A stretch of 64,000 bases of DNA from NCBI RefSeq assembly GCF_000264995.1, contig NW_006767433.1, positions 4,570,967 to 4,634,966 on the forward strand, given 5' to 3'. The DNA is from Punctularia strigosozonata HHB-11173 SS5 (taxonomy: Eukaryota; Basidiomycota; Agaricomycetes; Corticiales; Punctulariaceae). The notes beneath the pieces were generated by a model. It saw only the letters and a list, made by a program, of their open reading frames with translations. It did not search any database and had not been told where the DNA came from. The position numbers and the translations under genes were made by a program. Positions 36,981 through 48,757 of this stretch are shown here, piece by piece. Positions within the stretch are counted from its first letter, which is position 1. Each line of letters starts with the position of its first letter.

Positions 36981-38273
36981 ATGAAGTGGCAAGTACTCGC
37001 ACTTACCTCGACGTTAATGTCCACTGCGGAAGCTGTTCTCAAAACGGCGCCGCTGGTCAACGAGACGTTCGTCGGGAATGACTACAATTTCGTGAGTAGA
37101 GTGCATTGAAATGATCGCATACTGTGGAAAGCAACTGAGGGACTGTACAGTGGAACTGCACAGAGGACGGTTGGGACCTCACTCGCGGGGCCTCCTCCAA
37201 TGCCATCACGCTGAATGTCGGCGGAACAAAGAGCCCCATCATCGTTGCCCCCGAGAAGAGTGCTCTCATCCTGATCGACATGCAAAGTACGCTCGTTACT
37301 GTGTTGCATATCATATACAGCGTTGCCCACCCCGTATCGAACAGACTACTTCATTCATCCAAACCTCTCGTCGACCTCTGTGGGCCGCGACCTGATCCCG
37401 GTCATGAACGAAACGATATTCGCCTTCCGCAAAAACAACATCCCTGTTATGGTGAAGTTTCGTCCCCCATCAAGATCTTAACGTATTCTTATCCCACACT
37501 TCTCCTTCCAGTGGGTGCAATGGGGTCTGACTGAATCTGATGTCTACTACATGCCTCCCGCCTTCCTCTCTGGCTACTACACCGAAGGACCCAACGGCAA
37601 CACCACTTTGGGAGACGACATGGGAAACTTAATCCTCGACGGAGTTGGCACCAAGGTGGCCATGGGCCGAAAGTTGATGAGGGGCAGCTGGAACGCCGAG
37701 CCATTTGGCTCTCTCAATGACACGATGACCGAGGGTCTGGCGCAGGGCACCGACTTGCACTTTAACAAGAGTATGTTGAGTGCTAAGTTATGTGAAATAC
37801 GCGTTAATTCTGTCTTCGACAGACCGACTATCTGGTTTGTGGGGCGCGACTACGCCTCTCGACCATTATCTCACGACGCATGGGATCACAACGCTATTCT
37901 TTGGCGGCGTTAATCGTGTGTTCTTTCTTCAACAGACGAGTATCGGAAGCTCATATATTCTTGTAGTCGATCAATGCGTCTTCGGCACCATGTGAGTCAT
38001 CCTTGAAGGTTGCGCTCAGCCGGAGCTGACGGTAACTCCAGGATGGACGCCTTCTATAAGGGCTACGATACTATCCTCGTAGAGGATATATCCGCTACAA
38101 CGTCGCCGCTCTGTAAGTATTCTATCGCGCTGCTTTCGCACTGAATACGCTGACACGGATCCGCAGTTGCCACCCAGATGACCGACTACAACATTGAGGG
38201 CTTTGGTAATGCACCGGACGGATGGACGACAAACTCGACGAACTTTCTCCCTGACTTGATCTCTCAGTCTTAG
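36981..38273 (+). CDS. Secreted isochorismatase-fold cysteine hydrolase
   Basis: Alpha/beta hydrolase of the isochorismatase-like (cysteine hydrolase) family. Members cleave isochorismate, nicotinamide or small amides, and the substrate here is open. A signal-like start MKWQVLALTSTLMSTAEA is followed by VNETFVGNDYNF. The catalytic Asp lies in LILIDMQNYFIHP (across an intron), the catalytic Cys in LDQCVFGTMMDAFYKGYD, and VEDISATTSP closes the fold. The region between (MRGSWNAEPFGSLND) should supply the Lys or a partner, which I could not place with certainty. About seven exons run to the TAG at 38271-38273. A secreted salicylate-precursor hydrolase would be of interest in a plant-associated fungus, but a saprotrophic role is equally possible. 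Confidence 0.85.
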
Positions 38274-38428
38274 AGCTGGAGGTGCAGTGTAGTACAGCCC
38301 TTTGGCATCCATGTCAAGGAGTATAAAATTGAGTGGGGGGCATTACAGTATCTTGACAGGTTGAGTTGTCAGCATTCAATGAAACATTTTTACTGCCACC
38401 CTCGCCAGCTTAGGCGTCAAATACATGC

Positions 38429-39300
38429 TCAGACCAAGCCGAACCGGGAAGGCGGCCTGTGAAGGAATCCGTGAGCCGAAAAGCTTCGGATTTTGATGCC
38501 ATTGAGGGCACGTACCTTGACAACCAAATACGCAGCTGCAAAATCGACGACTTGTCTCATCTTCAGTCCGCTAGCTCCTTCGATGACCCGGTCGCGCCAT
38601 CGCGAACTTGGGCTTTCTTTCCCCTCCATGCCCTCGAGTGCCTCATGTATGACAGCGCCTTGATCTTCGGCGTTTGATCGTTCCCTCCTTCTCGCTAGAC
38701 CCTCGAGAACCCTCGTCCTGAATTTCTTCTTATCCTCAGGTGCATCTTCCACCGTGTCGATCGCCTCTGACACATTTTCTTTTTTCATTGCGCGCCTCTC
38801 TCGTACCTTCTGCACAAGGCTCCATCCGCCACCTAACGTCCGCCTCAGCCCTCCTTCAATCGCATCCTCGACGGTTCGACTCGAGTTCCACGGCAGGGGC
38901 TGCTTCAGTGCCCATGCCGCTGTAGGCCCCGCTAGGAGGGCGTTGGAGGAGCCGGGAGCGACGGTGCTGAACCAATAGTAGGCTGGCAGGAGCGAGCCTC
39001 TCGCGATGGCTTGGTGCAGAACGAGGAAGGTAGTAGTGAAGAGGATTGGCCGCGCTCCGAGCGTAACCGGTCTTGGAGCTCGAGTTGAGGTGGTCGAGGG
39101 AGGAGTACCAGTGTTGCGAACGGCAACCGTTCTCGAGAGGTTTCTGCTCTACTGCCTGTGAGCTACGTCGCCGTGATCACGATATAGACACGCACCTGGT
39201 GTAGCACTCCTCTGTTGATGCTCGTGCGAGCGAATCGAACCGTGTTGGAAGCAATGTTTGCACCGTATGCTGTCCTCAATTGTTCGTCCTGGGCGAACAT
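38429..39300 (-). CDS. Hypothetical protein, possibly mitochondrial
   Basis: I read two exons. Exon 1 starts MFAQDEQLRTAYGANIASN at 39300 and includes RFARTSINRGVLHQ. Exon 2 is one long frame from about 39145 down to the TGA at 38429. Exon 2 contains RPILFTTTFLVLHQAIARGS (hydrophobic), WALKQPLPWNSSRTVEDAIE and a charged helical part (RTRVLEGLARRRERSNAEDQ), and ends PPSRFGLV. The continuous 240-codon frame on the strand opposite to the neighbouring F-box gene, and its helical composition, support a real gene of about 280 residues. Arg/Ser-rich segments ahead of a hydrophobic stretch would suit mitochondrial import. I do not recognise the family, and the exon 1 junction is uncertain. Confidence 0.5.
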
Positions 39301-39450
39301 TCCAGACAAGTCCTTGCGTCGAAGTTGCGATGATCACGCAGGCGGTCGTTGGAGCAATCACAAAGATATTCCGATTGATATTTGCCTCAAGTCGCCGTGA
39401 GCACGCAGGTCAAGCTGGTTCAATTGCAAGCCACGAGCCAAACGCTGTCG

Positions 39451-41321
39451 ATGCTGCTCAACCTTCCGACCGAAGTCTGTCTTCACATCCTCCAGTACCT
39501 CTCGCTGGCGGATCTCTCTAGCATAGCATCGGTCTCGAGATCATTTCAGCACTTCATCCATACCCAGGAAGAGACCATCTATCGGAATGCAGCCGTCTTT
39601 CACGCCTTCATACCACCTCGCTACACCATGGTCGACGTTCAGCGCGCTTGGAGCTGGGCGTATGACCTCAAAGGGTGGAAACAATTTTGTGCGCCGCCTC
39701 TGTTGTACCATTGCATCGAACGATGAAACACTGATACATCGTAGGTCGTCGATATATATCTTTAAACCTCACCTGGGAGGGGCACGGTGTCGCTCTGGAG
39801 GGAGTGTATTCTACACCCGGCGGAGACGTCAATTCCGTGGACGTGGCCGACAACGATCAGGTCATTGTTACCACCCATGCTGCAGGTGGCCTGAAGGTCA
39901 CGGATGCTCATACCGATCAGCTGCTATGGGCTTTGTCGAAGGTGAGGACATTCAGAACTGCGACCAGCCACTGGGGTGCCCGCAGGCTAACATATGGGCT
40001 CAGGACTACGTTGCGCCGAACGCTAACTGTGCGTACTCAGGCGGTTATCTTGTCATCTTCCGCCGCTCGCCCCCGGGTATCGAAATCTGGCGTCGTCCAT
40101 CGGATGGTGCCTCAGCTTCCCCCCATCAGGCGGTCCTTCCAGGTCTGCAGCCGATTCCGGAGCAGGAGCGATGTGTGCCGGACGTTCTGGGTAACTTCAG
40201 GTTGAACCCGCACGCCTTCTTGGGGTTCGATGGGACGATCTTCGTTTTTCGCGTCCGGTTCCGATTTCCGTACCTCGCCGCTTTCTTGGCCATCGAGGGA
40301 AAACATGGGCTCCACATCTGGGACGTACGCTCTGGACACAAGAAGGGCCCTCTGCTGCTTCCGGTGTTTGATATCGACCTGAATGCCCAGCGCCTTGTTG
40401 TCGCATGCCAGCGCGGATTGAGCTTGATCAACTTTGAGTCTTCCGAGGAGAGCAACGACCAATGGACCGAGCTGTCTACCCTTCACCCCACCGATCCTGG
40501 ATTGCGCACGCCAGACTCCCGTCGTGCTGCCGCCTGCAAGCTTACACTTCCGTCGGACTCAAAGAGCGCAGCGAATACCTTGACTTTGGCCGGAGGCAAA
40601 TTCGAGACGATGGCGGCAACCCGCAAAGCGAGGGCGACGAAGAGATCGTACATATTTAGTACGTTGATACTCCGTCCAGCACCCCCTGTGCCGGCGAGCG
40701 CACGGGCCTTGGTGGCGTATCAACCACCGGTGATGCCCACCTTCAAATCTGGTGAGCGTTCTTAGAGCGTGAGCGTTGCTTCGGTTTCCTAAGCTCTTGC
40801 AGTGCGGATTTCAACGTGCGGAAAGCACCTTGCGGCGTACACGGACGAAGAGTTGATCTATATCGTGTGGGACTTCGAGCGCGTCCTGCACGGGCGGGCG
40901 ACCTTTGACGAGGTCGCGTTTAGCTACGACATGAGCGCCTGTGGTGCTTTGCTACAGATGGAGTGGGCGCCGTTTGTAACGCGTCTTGTGGTCCATGCGG
41001 TATGCAATCGTCCGCTCTTGGACGGACCCTACTCGAGAGTACTCAATCGTTGCATCATAGGAGAATAGCGTCTTCGTGCTCAGCTTCGATTTCCACCGAC
41101 GCTGCGCATTTGTTCGCCACTTGGACCACTTCGCCTCGCAGACGTCCGGGTTTTTTGAGCACTTCAGCCCGGCTTACGCAGGGACCCTCGCGGTAACCTC
41201 GAGTGGGATCTGGATGAGGCGCAGAACGCAGGAGATAGCGGCGGCCTTGGGCCTCGAGGCACCCGACGAGACTCGAACTGGTGAGCGTTCTACAAGTCGA
41301 CTGCTCGCGCCAAGAAATTAA
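39451..41321 (+). CDS. F-box protein 1
   Basis: The N-terminus MLLNLPTEVCLHILQYLSLA followed by LSSIASVSRSFQHFIH is an F-box, which would bind Skp1 in an SCF ubiquitin ligase. After it comes a beta-rich C-terminal part with WD-like strands: DVADNDQVIVTTHAAGGLKV, FLAIEGKHGLHIWDVRSG, LVVACQRGLSLINFES and AYTDEELIYIVWDFERV. This layout is common in Agaricomycetes. Five or so exons, with junctions at about 39684/39744, 39941/39988, 40751/40802 and 41000/41069. The last exon ends SRLLAPRN. The ATG at 39451 is the first in frame. The target is unknown. Confidence 0.75.
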
Positions 41322-42114
41322 TCCTGATGATTCGATCCCCAGGCTCGGGAGTATGTTTCGTAGATTTCACCGTCGCATTAAGCGAACAGCAGGCTTAGGC
41401 GGCCTGAACAAGGTCTTCTGTTACCCTCCTGCGCCAACATTCGAGTGTTCGGACGTACGAGGCAGATCAGGCTTGCATCGTGCTCTTGGGTCGCGATAAG
41501 CGCCAAGGGGAAGATGTCACCGTAATACTAATAGGTAGATGATAGATACTGCACTGTCTTGGTACGGCCGATCGTGATGTTTAGAAGAGAGGAGCCCCGG
41601 TAGCCTCCGGTAGCCACGGCCATAGATCGTGGGAAACTGAACTTTACTTCTACGACCAAGTTCGAGCTGAAGGACAGCGTTCAACGACAAGGTCGACGCC
41701 TCGGGTCCTGGTCAGTGCTCTGAACGACTGCATTGTTGTATCTTTGAACGCGTGCCCATGTCCACATATATGGATGTTCTATCACGGATCGGAATGCTGG
41801 GTGTACTCCTTTGTTGTGACGGAATGTGCCTACGGCGCACACGTCAATACTGCGCCTGCTGGCTGTCGACGTCTTCTCGATAACAACCTCTTCCCCTGGC
41901 GATATCTATGTATACAACGTGTGTTATCCACTTCGCGAAGCCAGGGCGCTCGCTATCTCCGTGTGAATGTCTTCCTAATGCGAAGAAGGTTCAACGAGTT
42001 GTGCCTACTTATCTCCAACTTTACGATTGGCGTGCTTCTCATCTGCAGCTGATAAAGGTCCGAGGCGTGGCTCGAGAAGACTGACTGTGACACCCTACTT
42101 TGCGCTTTGCAACC
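41322..42114. other. Intergenic region upstream of MFS 2
   Basis: About 0.8 kb, no gene or repeat seen. Confidence 0.45.
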
Positions 42115-44390
42115 ATGTCTGCTGCTCGAGTGCAGCCTGCTTCTATGGACTCGTCCAAGAATCCGCCAACGAGCTTCGATGTTACAGGCGAGAAGACGCT
42201 GGAGAAGGAAGCGTATGAGGTGTATTCCTTGCCTGTCAAAGATGGGGATGAAGACGAAATCAAGGAAACAGGTACTGTGTCCTTCGCGTGTTTCTACTGG
42301 CCTTGGAGATTGACAATATTCCTCCTTAGACTATACCTCCGATGATTACCAAACCCTTCTGAAGAAGATAGATAGATATCTTCTACCCCTCATGTAGGTC
42401 GTCGACCAAGACATTCATCCTACCACACAACGTGAATGATTTTGATCGCATATGTCAGGTGGGTTTGTTACGGAATCCAGCAGACGGACAAGACTTCTCT
42501 CGGCACGCAAGCGGTAAGGCACATTGACTAGCGCGTTCAGGACACGGACTGAAGACGCATCTAGCTCTTTGGCTTGCGAGAAGATACCCATCTGAAAGGA
42601 CAAGAGTATCAATGGTTGACAACGATGTGAATCTTTCCGCCTACCCATTTCTCACTAGTCTAACCCGATCGCATCAGCTTCTACATCTCCTACTTGTGCG
42701 GAGAGTTTCCCTCGAACTTTCTCCTGCAGAGGTGGGCTTTGGGTCGTACCCTGTCCATCTACATGCTGTGCTGGGGTGAGGAACTCGTCCTGATGGCCAC
42801 GATATGCGCTGACCGACGATGGTAGGCATCTGCGTGACATGCATCGCTGCAGCCCAGAACTGGGGGCAGCTCATGGCACTACGAGCGCTTCAGGGTCTGT
42901 TCGAATGCACCATCTCCCCCGGCTTCATTCTCATCGTCAGCACATGGTATCGCACGGAGGAGCACTCGGCCCGAGCCTTGTTCTGGCAATCAGCCAACGC
43001 TGGCTTTGCAATCGTCGCGGTGGGTTGCCATTCCATATGCTGCTGCTAAGTCGCATTCTTTCAGAATTGTCTGATGCTTTGGTCTTGCGTCCTTGCAGAC
43101 ACTGATAGAATACGGCATCGGCTCGCACGCACAGAAACACGGGGGCATCGAGCCTTGGCGTGCCATCTCTCTGTTTTTGGGATGTTCGACTATAGTATGC
43201 GCTTTGGTGTGCTTCGCGATACTGGGGAGTCCTAAGGAAGTGCGGTGGCTGAATAAAGAGGAGAAACGAATGGCGTGAGCGTCGACTTGTACACGCACTT
43301 CGAAATCTCACTGAACATCTCGGTTAGTGCCGCGCGGATCGTGAAGAATAAATCTGGGCGCGACGTGACAGGGACCAAGTGGAACTGGGCGCAGGTGTAC
43401 GAAGCGTTCCTGGATCCCCAATTCTACTTTTGCGTGATCAACGCGTTCTTGTCGTCCGTGCCCAATGGGTAAGCACCGTGTTCAGAGGTGATGCTCCCGT
43501 AACGGTCGCTGAGTGTGTGATTACAGCGCCTTGACCACGTTCGGGAGCCTTATGTATGCCTCGTTCGGTTTCACCGAGCTCCAGGTACTACTGGTCGACA
43601 TCCCACGTAATGGTAAGAAACCTGGTTCTGACACGATTATTGACGCTCATCGCCGGCTGTTGGCAACAGTGGTCAGCCTTATCATATTTTTGGCGGTTGG
43701 GATATACACACGACGGGTGAAGAATCGGCGTCTCTGGATCATGACCGCCGCTACGCTGCCGCCCTTCGCCGGACTGATGGGATTAGCCTTTCTCCCCAAC
43801 ACGGCAGAGTTCAGATGGACGAAGTGCGTTTCTATCCACCTTCGATGAGGACCCGCCTGAAGGTTGCCATAGATGGGGAATGTATATGATGACCGTACCC
43901 TTTGTGTTGGCTTTGTTCCTCGCGTGGACGCTAAGTAAGTCATGTCCGGTTTTCGAGGTTCTATACAGGGCGCCAATCCGACGCAACAGTCTCTTCGAAC
44001 GTCGCCGGACGAACAAAGAAGACGATCATCTCCTCGGGTACCTTCCTCGGGTACTGCATCGGCAACATGTGCGGCTCCCAGATCTTCAAGACCAAGGATG
44101 CTCCGCGTTACATTCCGGGCACCATCGGATGCGCCATTTGCCTCGGGGCCGAGTTTCTTCTACTGCTCGCGTGGAGGATCTACTATACGTGGCAGAATCG
44201 GAGGCGAGACCGTCGCGCGCTCCAGTCTGGTCTTTCGAGGGAGGAGCAAGAGGCACTCGGAAGACAGATGGGCGAGAAGGACATTACAGATATTAATAAT
44301 CCTCATTTCAGGTGAGTGTGCCAAGCGTCAGGGACGATAGGACGTGAGCTCAAGTTAAGCATCACCGCGCCGCGCAGATACACTTTGTGA
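42115..44390 (+). CDS. MFS transporter 2, anion:cation symporter (Dal5-like) family
   Basis: Second ACS-family permease of the window, on the opposite strand to the one at 20714-23423 and only distantly similar to it. Start MSAARVQPASMDSSKNPP at 42115. Exons restore YQTLLKKIDRYLLPLM, WVCYGIQQTDKTSLGTQA, LFGLREDTHLKGQEYQWLTT, YLCGEFPSNFLLQRWALGR, LMALRALQGLFECTISPGFI, WYRTEEHSARALFW (the conserved Arg after helix 4), WRAISLFLGCSTIVCALV, WAQVYEAFLDPQFYFCVINA and KTKDAPRYIPGTIGCAICLG. It ends NPHFRYTL* at 44390, the same RYTL tail as MFS 1. About a dozen exons, with no break. A likely importer of an organic acid or vitamin; no substrate can be read from the sequence. Confidence 0.9.
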
Positions 44391-44972
44391 ACGGGCGAGA
44401 GTGCGATGACCTCCGCTCGGACGTAGTTGATCACGACGTATACATGATGGATCGGAAAGAAGCACCCAAACGGGGCTCGATGTACTTCTAGACCCACCCA
44501 CCCGCTTAAACATTTGTCATGAGTAGGCGAGGATGACGACTGAGTTCGTGAGCATCGAACAGCAGCGCATGGGGTGATTATAACGAATCGTCTAGTAGAA
44601 TCCAGCACGTTCTCTTAGAACCAAGGAAGCCAGTAAGCTCTGCGTTCGGCGGATCGAATTCGAAGAACAGTTGAGCAATACGATGCGGCCGCTAATCGGT
44701 GGAAACGAGCTCGCTGAGTCGCAGTAGTCAGTAACGATGGATGTAACGTTCACTCTTCCTTGTTTTGAAAGATTACGACTAGCGACTGGCTCTGGTACAC
44801 TGACGGTACATCAGCCTGCCTACGGATGGCATGGGATCCGGTCTACCGTCTGACCGAGGAAGAGAGAGAGAAGGCGGATGCGGCATCGTCCTCGTCCGCC
44901 ATCCTGCTCGGCACGTGATAGGCTATCTCATCATCATCTGGGTTTCCTCGATAAGCCATGACATCGGCGTGA
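44391..44972. other. Intergenic region upstream of MnSOD
   Basis: A short open stretch around 44770-44923 (TSDWLWYTDGTSACLRMAWD on the plus strand, ending at a TGA) looks protein-like but has no partner exon. It could be the last exon of a decayed gene. Confidence 0.4.
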
Positions 44973-44978
44973 TATAAA
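44973..44978 (+). promoter_or_regulatory. TATA box of MnSOD
   Basis: TATAAA lies 113 bases before the ATG at 45086. CT-rich sequence (TCGTCCTCTCTCACCCACC) follows, as often seen at strong fungal promoters. Confidence 0.55.
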
Positions 44979-45085
44979 GCGTCATCTCGTCTTCGTGTCG
45001 TCCTCTCTCACCCACCACCATTGCACGGGGAGACGTCTACTCTTTCACTGCACTACTTGAACGACTTGGTCTGCAATCGCCGAAC

Positions 45086-46079
45086 ATGACTCACACTCTC
45101 CCCGACGTAAGTCTCCGGTTGACGTAGTGCAGCCGGTGCAACGGGCCAGAAACCCGTTGCGATCCCCGAATTAGTTCCAGGATTGAGTGGCCATATTTAT
45201 AATGCTGACTTCGGGATGATCGGCAGCTTCCTTACTCTTACGATGCGCTCGAGCCCTTCATCTCGCGCCAGATCATGGAGCTTCACCACAAGAAGCACCA
45301 TCAGGTTAGTCCAATCCGTGTCGTTCGCATCGGGCTTGTGCTTACAGTCGATTCTGTAGACCTACGTGAACTCGCTCAACGCTGCTGAGGCTGCCTACGC
45401 CAAGGCGTCCTCCCCCAAGGAGCGCATCGCTCTCCAGGCCGCCCTCAAGTTCAACGGTGGTGGACACATCAACCACTCTCTCTTCTGGAAGAACCTCGCT
45501 CCTGCCGCATCTGAGGGCAAGGGCAACGGTGGCGCGCTCAAGGACGGTCCTTTCAAGACTGCCCTTCTTGAGGGTTCGTGCTAGTGTGCTGGATGTCGGG
45601 CGAATCTTGACGATTGCGATAGCGTTCGGCTCCCTCGATGCGTTCAAGAAGGAATTCAACACCACCACCGCTGGCATTCAGGGCTCCGGCTGGGGCTGGC
45701 TCGGCCTGAACCCCCAGACCAAGAAGCTCGAGATCGCGACTACATCCAACCAGGACCCTCTCCTCACCCTCGTCCCCATCATCGGTGTCGACGTCTGGGA
45801 GCACGCTTACTACCTCCAGTACCTCAACGTTAAGGCTGACGTGTGTCTCTCGCCGCGATAATTCTCCGAAGGTATATTGACATAACCATGCCTTCCTACA
45901 GTACCTCTCCGCCATCTGGAGCGTCATCAACTTCGACGAGGCTGAGGCTCGCTACAACGCTGCCCTCGGCGGTGTTGACCCTGCCACCAAGGTGAGCCTC
46001 CTGGGATTACTCGTCCGTGTCTTCGACGCTGACCTTTGCTCCACCGATCTCTACCGATGCTGCAACCCCAAAGCTCTAA
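45086..46079 (+). CDS. Manganese superoxide dismutase
   Basis: Converts superoxide to H2O2 and O2. Metal ligands are visible: His in [12 protein letters not shown], His in [11 protein letters not shown], and Asp and His in [12 protein letters not shown]. Other signatures are [13 protein letters not shown] and [13 protein letters not shown]. About five exons give about 200 residues. The start MTHTLPD at 45086 is followed by an intron, and the C-terminus GGVDPATKL is completed by a tiny last exon (CTC TAA, 46074-46079). No N-terminal mitochondrial presequence is seen, since the protein begins almost at the mature end, so this looks like a cytosolic-type MnSOD. Third positions are strongly C-biased (CTC, AAG, GCC), unlike most neighbours, suggesting high expression. 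Confidence 0.95.
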
Positions 46080-46358
46080 CTCTTGACCGATCGCACCGCG
46101 ACATCGCCGGCATGTACAACTTGAGTGTAAATTGACTGAACAGCTTACCTGTCAAATCAAATACCACAAAGTAGGGCGTTGGTGGCTGTCTGATTATGGG
46201 GAGGGGTTTGTAGATGGAAGAAGAAAGTGACCTTGTACCTGTATCGTTCATGAAAGTTGAAGAAAATCGAATGCTTGGGTTTTCGCAAAACGGGCCCCGT
46301 AGATGTTCTACACAAGATGATGGACATGCCAGTTGTTCGATATTATAATACACTGACT

Positions 46359-48101
46359 CTAGACTCCGCCTGCAAGTCCAGCATGGTGCTTCAAGGTCAG
46401 ACTGTCCGAATCTACCCAGCCCGTCTCGGACCACCACACTCTCGGTACGATGGTATAGAGCTCCCTCACGATCTCCCTCATAGTATGGCTCTGCATCCCA
46501 TATACGTGCAGCGTCTCAATTCGCTCGCTCGACTTGCTCCGATTGCGCGCGTGGATCACGTCCCGAAGCGCGCGAAACAGTGGCTTCTTGTCCCTTTCGC
46601 CAAACTCAACCGCGAGCATCGTCAGCTTGGGGAGCAGCGCGCGGCGGGGTTTACGCCGCCTTTCCGAGTCCCGCGCAGGCTCTGCAGCGAGCGCGGACAC
46701 GGCCTCTAGTGAGGTCGAAAGGAGCTCGAGGTGGACGAGCTCGGGCGCGGAGCGAAAGAGCGTGCCCCAGCGCGGGACCGGGCCGGGCACTTCGAGGTCG
46801 AGACGCCACGCGTCCGAGAAGGGCAGTCGACGGAGAACCTCTGACATGGCCGCGCTGCTGAGCGGGTCTGACCCGAGGAAACAGGACAGCTCGCCGATGA
46901 GGTCCGCACGGTCTGGGCCGCACCAGGCGCGAATGGAGGCGCGGGCGTCGAGCGAGACGTCGAGCGCGTCTGAGGTACGTCCCGCGCGGCGCGCGTTCTC
47001 GAGGTGGTCGCGGAGGTAGGCGACCACGGAAAGGAAGGTGTCCTCTGACCAGTCAATTTGGCGGTCGGCGGCACCGCATTCGGCGACGAGCGTGCAGGTC
47101 GCGGGGAGGGAGAGTGCGGAGAGAAGGGCGTGGCACGCCTGGAGGTCGTCATCGACGCGGAGGAGGCGGAGGTGCGGCATGTATACTGGGGCGGCGGAGG
47201 CGGCGAGCGTGGCCCGTTCAAAAGCGTCGTGTCGGAAGAGGGTCTCGAGCAGGATAACGGTCTCAAGCGTGGGTGTGTTCCGGATAAGGTCCACGATGTC
47301 GAACGCGTTGCCGAACTCGGCGTCGGTGAGGTGAAGGTAGGTCAGAGATGGGAAGGCGGGTAAAGGCGGGTCGACAACAATATTATGAAGCCGAAGAGCG
47401 GTAAGGGAAAGGAGGGAGGCGGGCAGCCGTTCCAGAGTCGTGTCGAAGACGAGACTCGTGCAGCGGAGGTAACATAGACTGACGTTGGGGATGAGGAGGA
47501 AGAGGTCGGGGAAGATAGGGCCTACGTCATCGAGTTCGCCGTGTATATGCACGGTGCGTATCCGGTGCCCATGCTCGAGCAGGATGCGGCCTAGGACGCC
47601 ACAGTCCCGAAGGAAACGATCGTGCTTTAGGCCATCACCGCGGATGACGACCTCGACCGCACTGGGATCTACGACGTACAAGTCGAGGGGGACGTGTTGC
47701 GAACGCTCAATCGAGCGCTCCACCCATCGCGCGCAGGAGAAGTCGAGCCTGTCCCAGAGCGCCGCGCAGGCGAGCGCGGCGTAGCGCCATTTTCTGCACA
47801 CGCGCGTGACGGCGGTCCAGCCATAGGAGACGGCGTGGTGCCCCGGTGGGTGGGAGCAGCGTAGGAAAAGAAAGATCTCGGCGAGGACCTCGGGAGGAAG
47901 CCTTCCGCACGGGCGAAGGTCGTTCTGGCGAATGCGGAGCAGACTGACGGCGTTCTCGAGCGTTTGTATCTCATGCTCAAGCTTTAAATAGCCTTCGGTG
48001 CTGGTTCGGGCATCTCTGAAGGGTGCTACGCGAGGGTCGCATGACAGGGTATCCGCCAGCGACTCGACATAAAGATCCAACGCGTCTGGGGCTGTATTCA
48101 T
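46359..48101 (-). CDS. F-box protein 2 (basidiomycete F-box-like)
   Basis: Intronless gene of 580 codons starting MNTAPDALDLYVESL at 48101. A leading coiled helix (YLKLEHEIQTLENAVSLLRI) precedes the F-box: CGRLPPEVLAEIFLFLRC, then VTRVCRKWRYAALACAALWD. The rest (ALRLHNIVVDPPLPAFPSLT, LVHLELLSTSLEAVSALAAE) has leucine-rich-repeat character. The same layout occurs in dozens of copies per genome in Agaricomycetes. It converges tail to tail with MnSOD (280 bases apart). Codon use is very GC-rich, which makes long antisense frames but does not challenge the assignment. The ubiquitination target is unknown. Confidence 0.88.
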   Translation of the reverse strand: MNTAPDALDLYVESLADTLSCDPRVAPFRDARTSTEGYLKLEHEIQTLENAVSLLRIRQNDLRPCGRLPPEVLAEIFLFLRCSHPPGHHAVSYGWTAVTRVCRKWRYAALACAALWDRLDFSCARWVERSIERSQHVPLDLYVVDPSAVEVVIRGDGLKHDRFLRDCGVLGRILLEHGHRIRTVHIHGELDDVGPIFPDLFLLIPNVSLCYLRCTSLVFDTTLERLPASLLSLTALRLHNIVVDPPLPAFPSLTYLHLTDAEFGNAFDIVDLIRNTPTLETVILLETLFRHDAFERATLAASAAPVYMPHLRLLRVDDDLQACHALLSALSLPATCTLVAECGAADRQIDWSEDTFLSVVAYLRDHLENARRAGRTSDALDVSLDARASIRAWCGPDRADLIGELSCFLGSDPLSSAAMSEVLRRLPFSDAWRLDLEVPGPVPRWGTLFRSAPELVHLELLSTSLEAVSALAAEPARDSERRRKPRRALLPKLTMLAVEFGERDKKPLFRALRDVIHARNRSKSSERIETLHVYGMQSHTMREIVRELYTIVPRVWWSETGWVDSDSLTLKHHAGLAGGV

Positions 48102-48757
48102 GATCTCGTCTGTGCCGTCAACCTACGCGCGGGAATTGGCCGGTCTGTTTAGAGAGAGTGTGCCTAATATCGGAATGATCTCGACCGCTCACTGGCTAGT
48201 GCAGGGTATCGAGATGGGGATGGCTCTAAATGCGTATATTGGGCCCTCTTCTGGAAGCACCAAGTTCCACAATTCCCCGATAACGCAGCGACTTCAGGTT
48301 CGTGTCCGGTGTATGAGTATCTTCGAGCTCAGGTTGGTCGGGAGAGTTGGTGATGACGGAAACCTTTGATTCCGAAAGCGCGGTGCGTTGAGTAAAGCAG
48401 GATTCGCTGCCCGGGTGAAAGAGCAGGGATGCTGTCGATCACATGCTTCACTGAACGCCCCAGTGGTGTCCTCGTTGTTAATTGATGTGTTGATTGTAAC
48501 CCCATTCGCGCTCTGCAACGCTTCATCGGTTCCGTATCTGCGCCATGAGGGCATTGGTTTCTCCCTCGTACTCGTCGATTAGCTGCGCGTGATGTGAAGG
48601 CGCATTTGGCTGCACTATACCCGACCTGATGGCTACCCCTCTTCTACAAAGACACTGTCCGGGGCTGATACATCGGCTTGCGTTAACCATTGCGGCCTGT
48701 GCACATGCTTCATGTCAGCTATATGATAACATCCACCAGCGTCTTCGCCAGCTACAC
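48102..48757. other. Intergenic region upstream of F-box protein 2
   Basis: Presumed promoter of the F-box gene on its left. Nothing else was recognised. Confidence 0.4.

Noticed and set aside
46534-47363. Plus-strand frames inside F-box protein 2
   Set aside because: Antisense readings of a GC-rich intronless gene whose minus-strand frame has clear F-box motifs.
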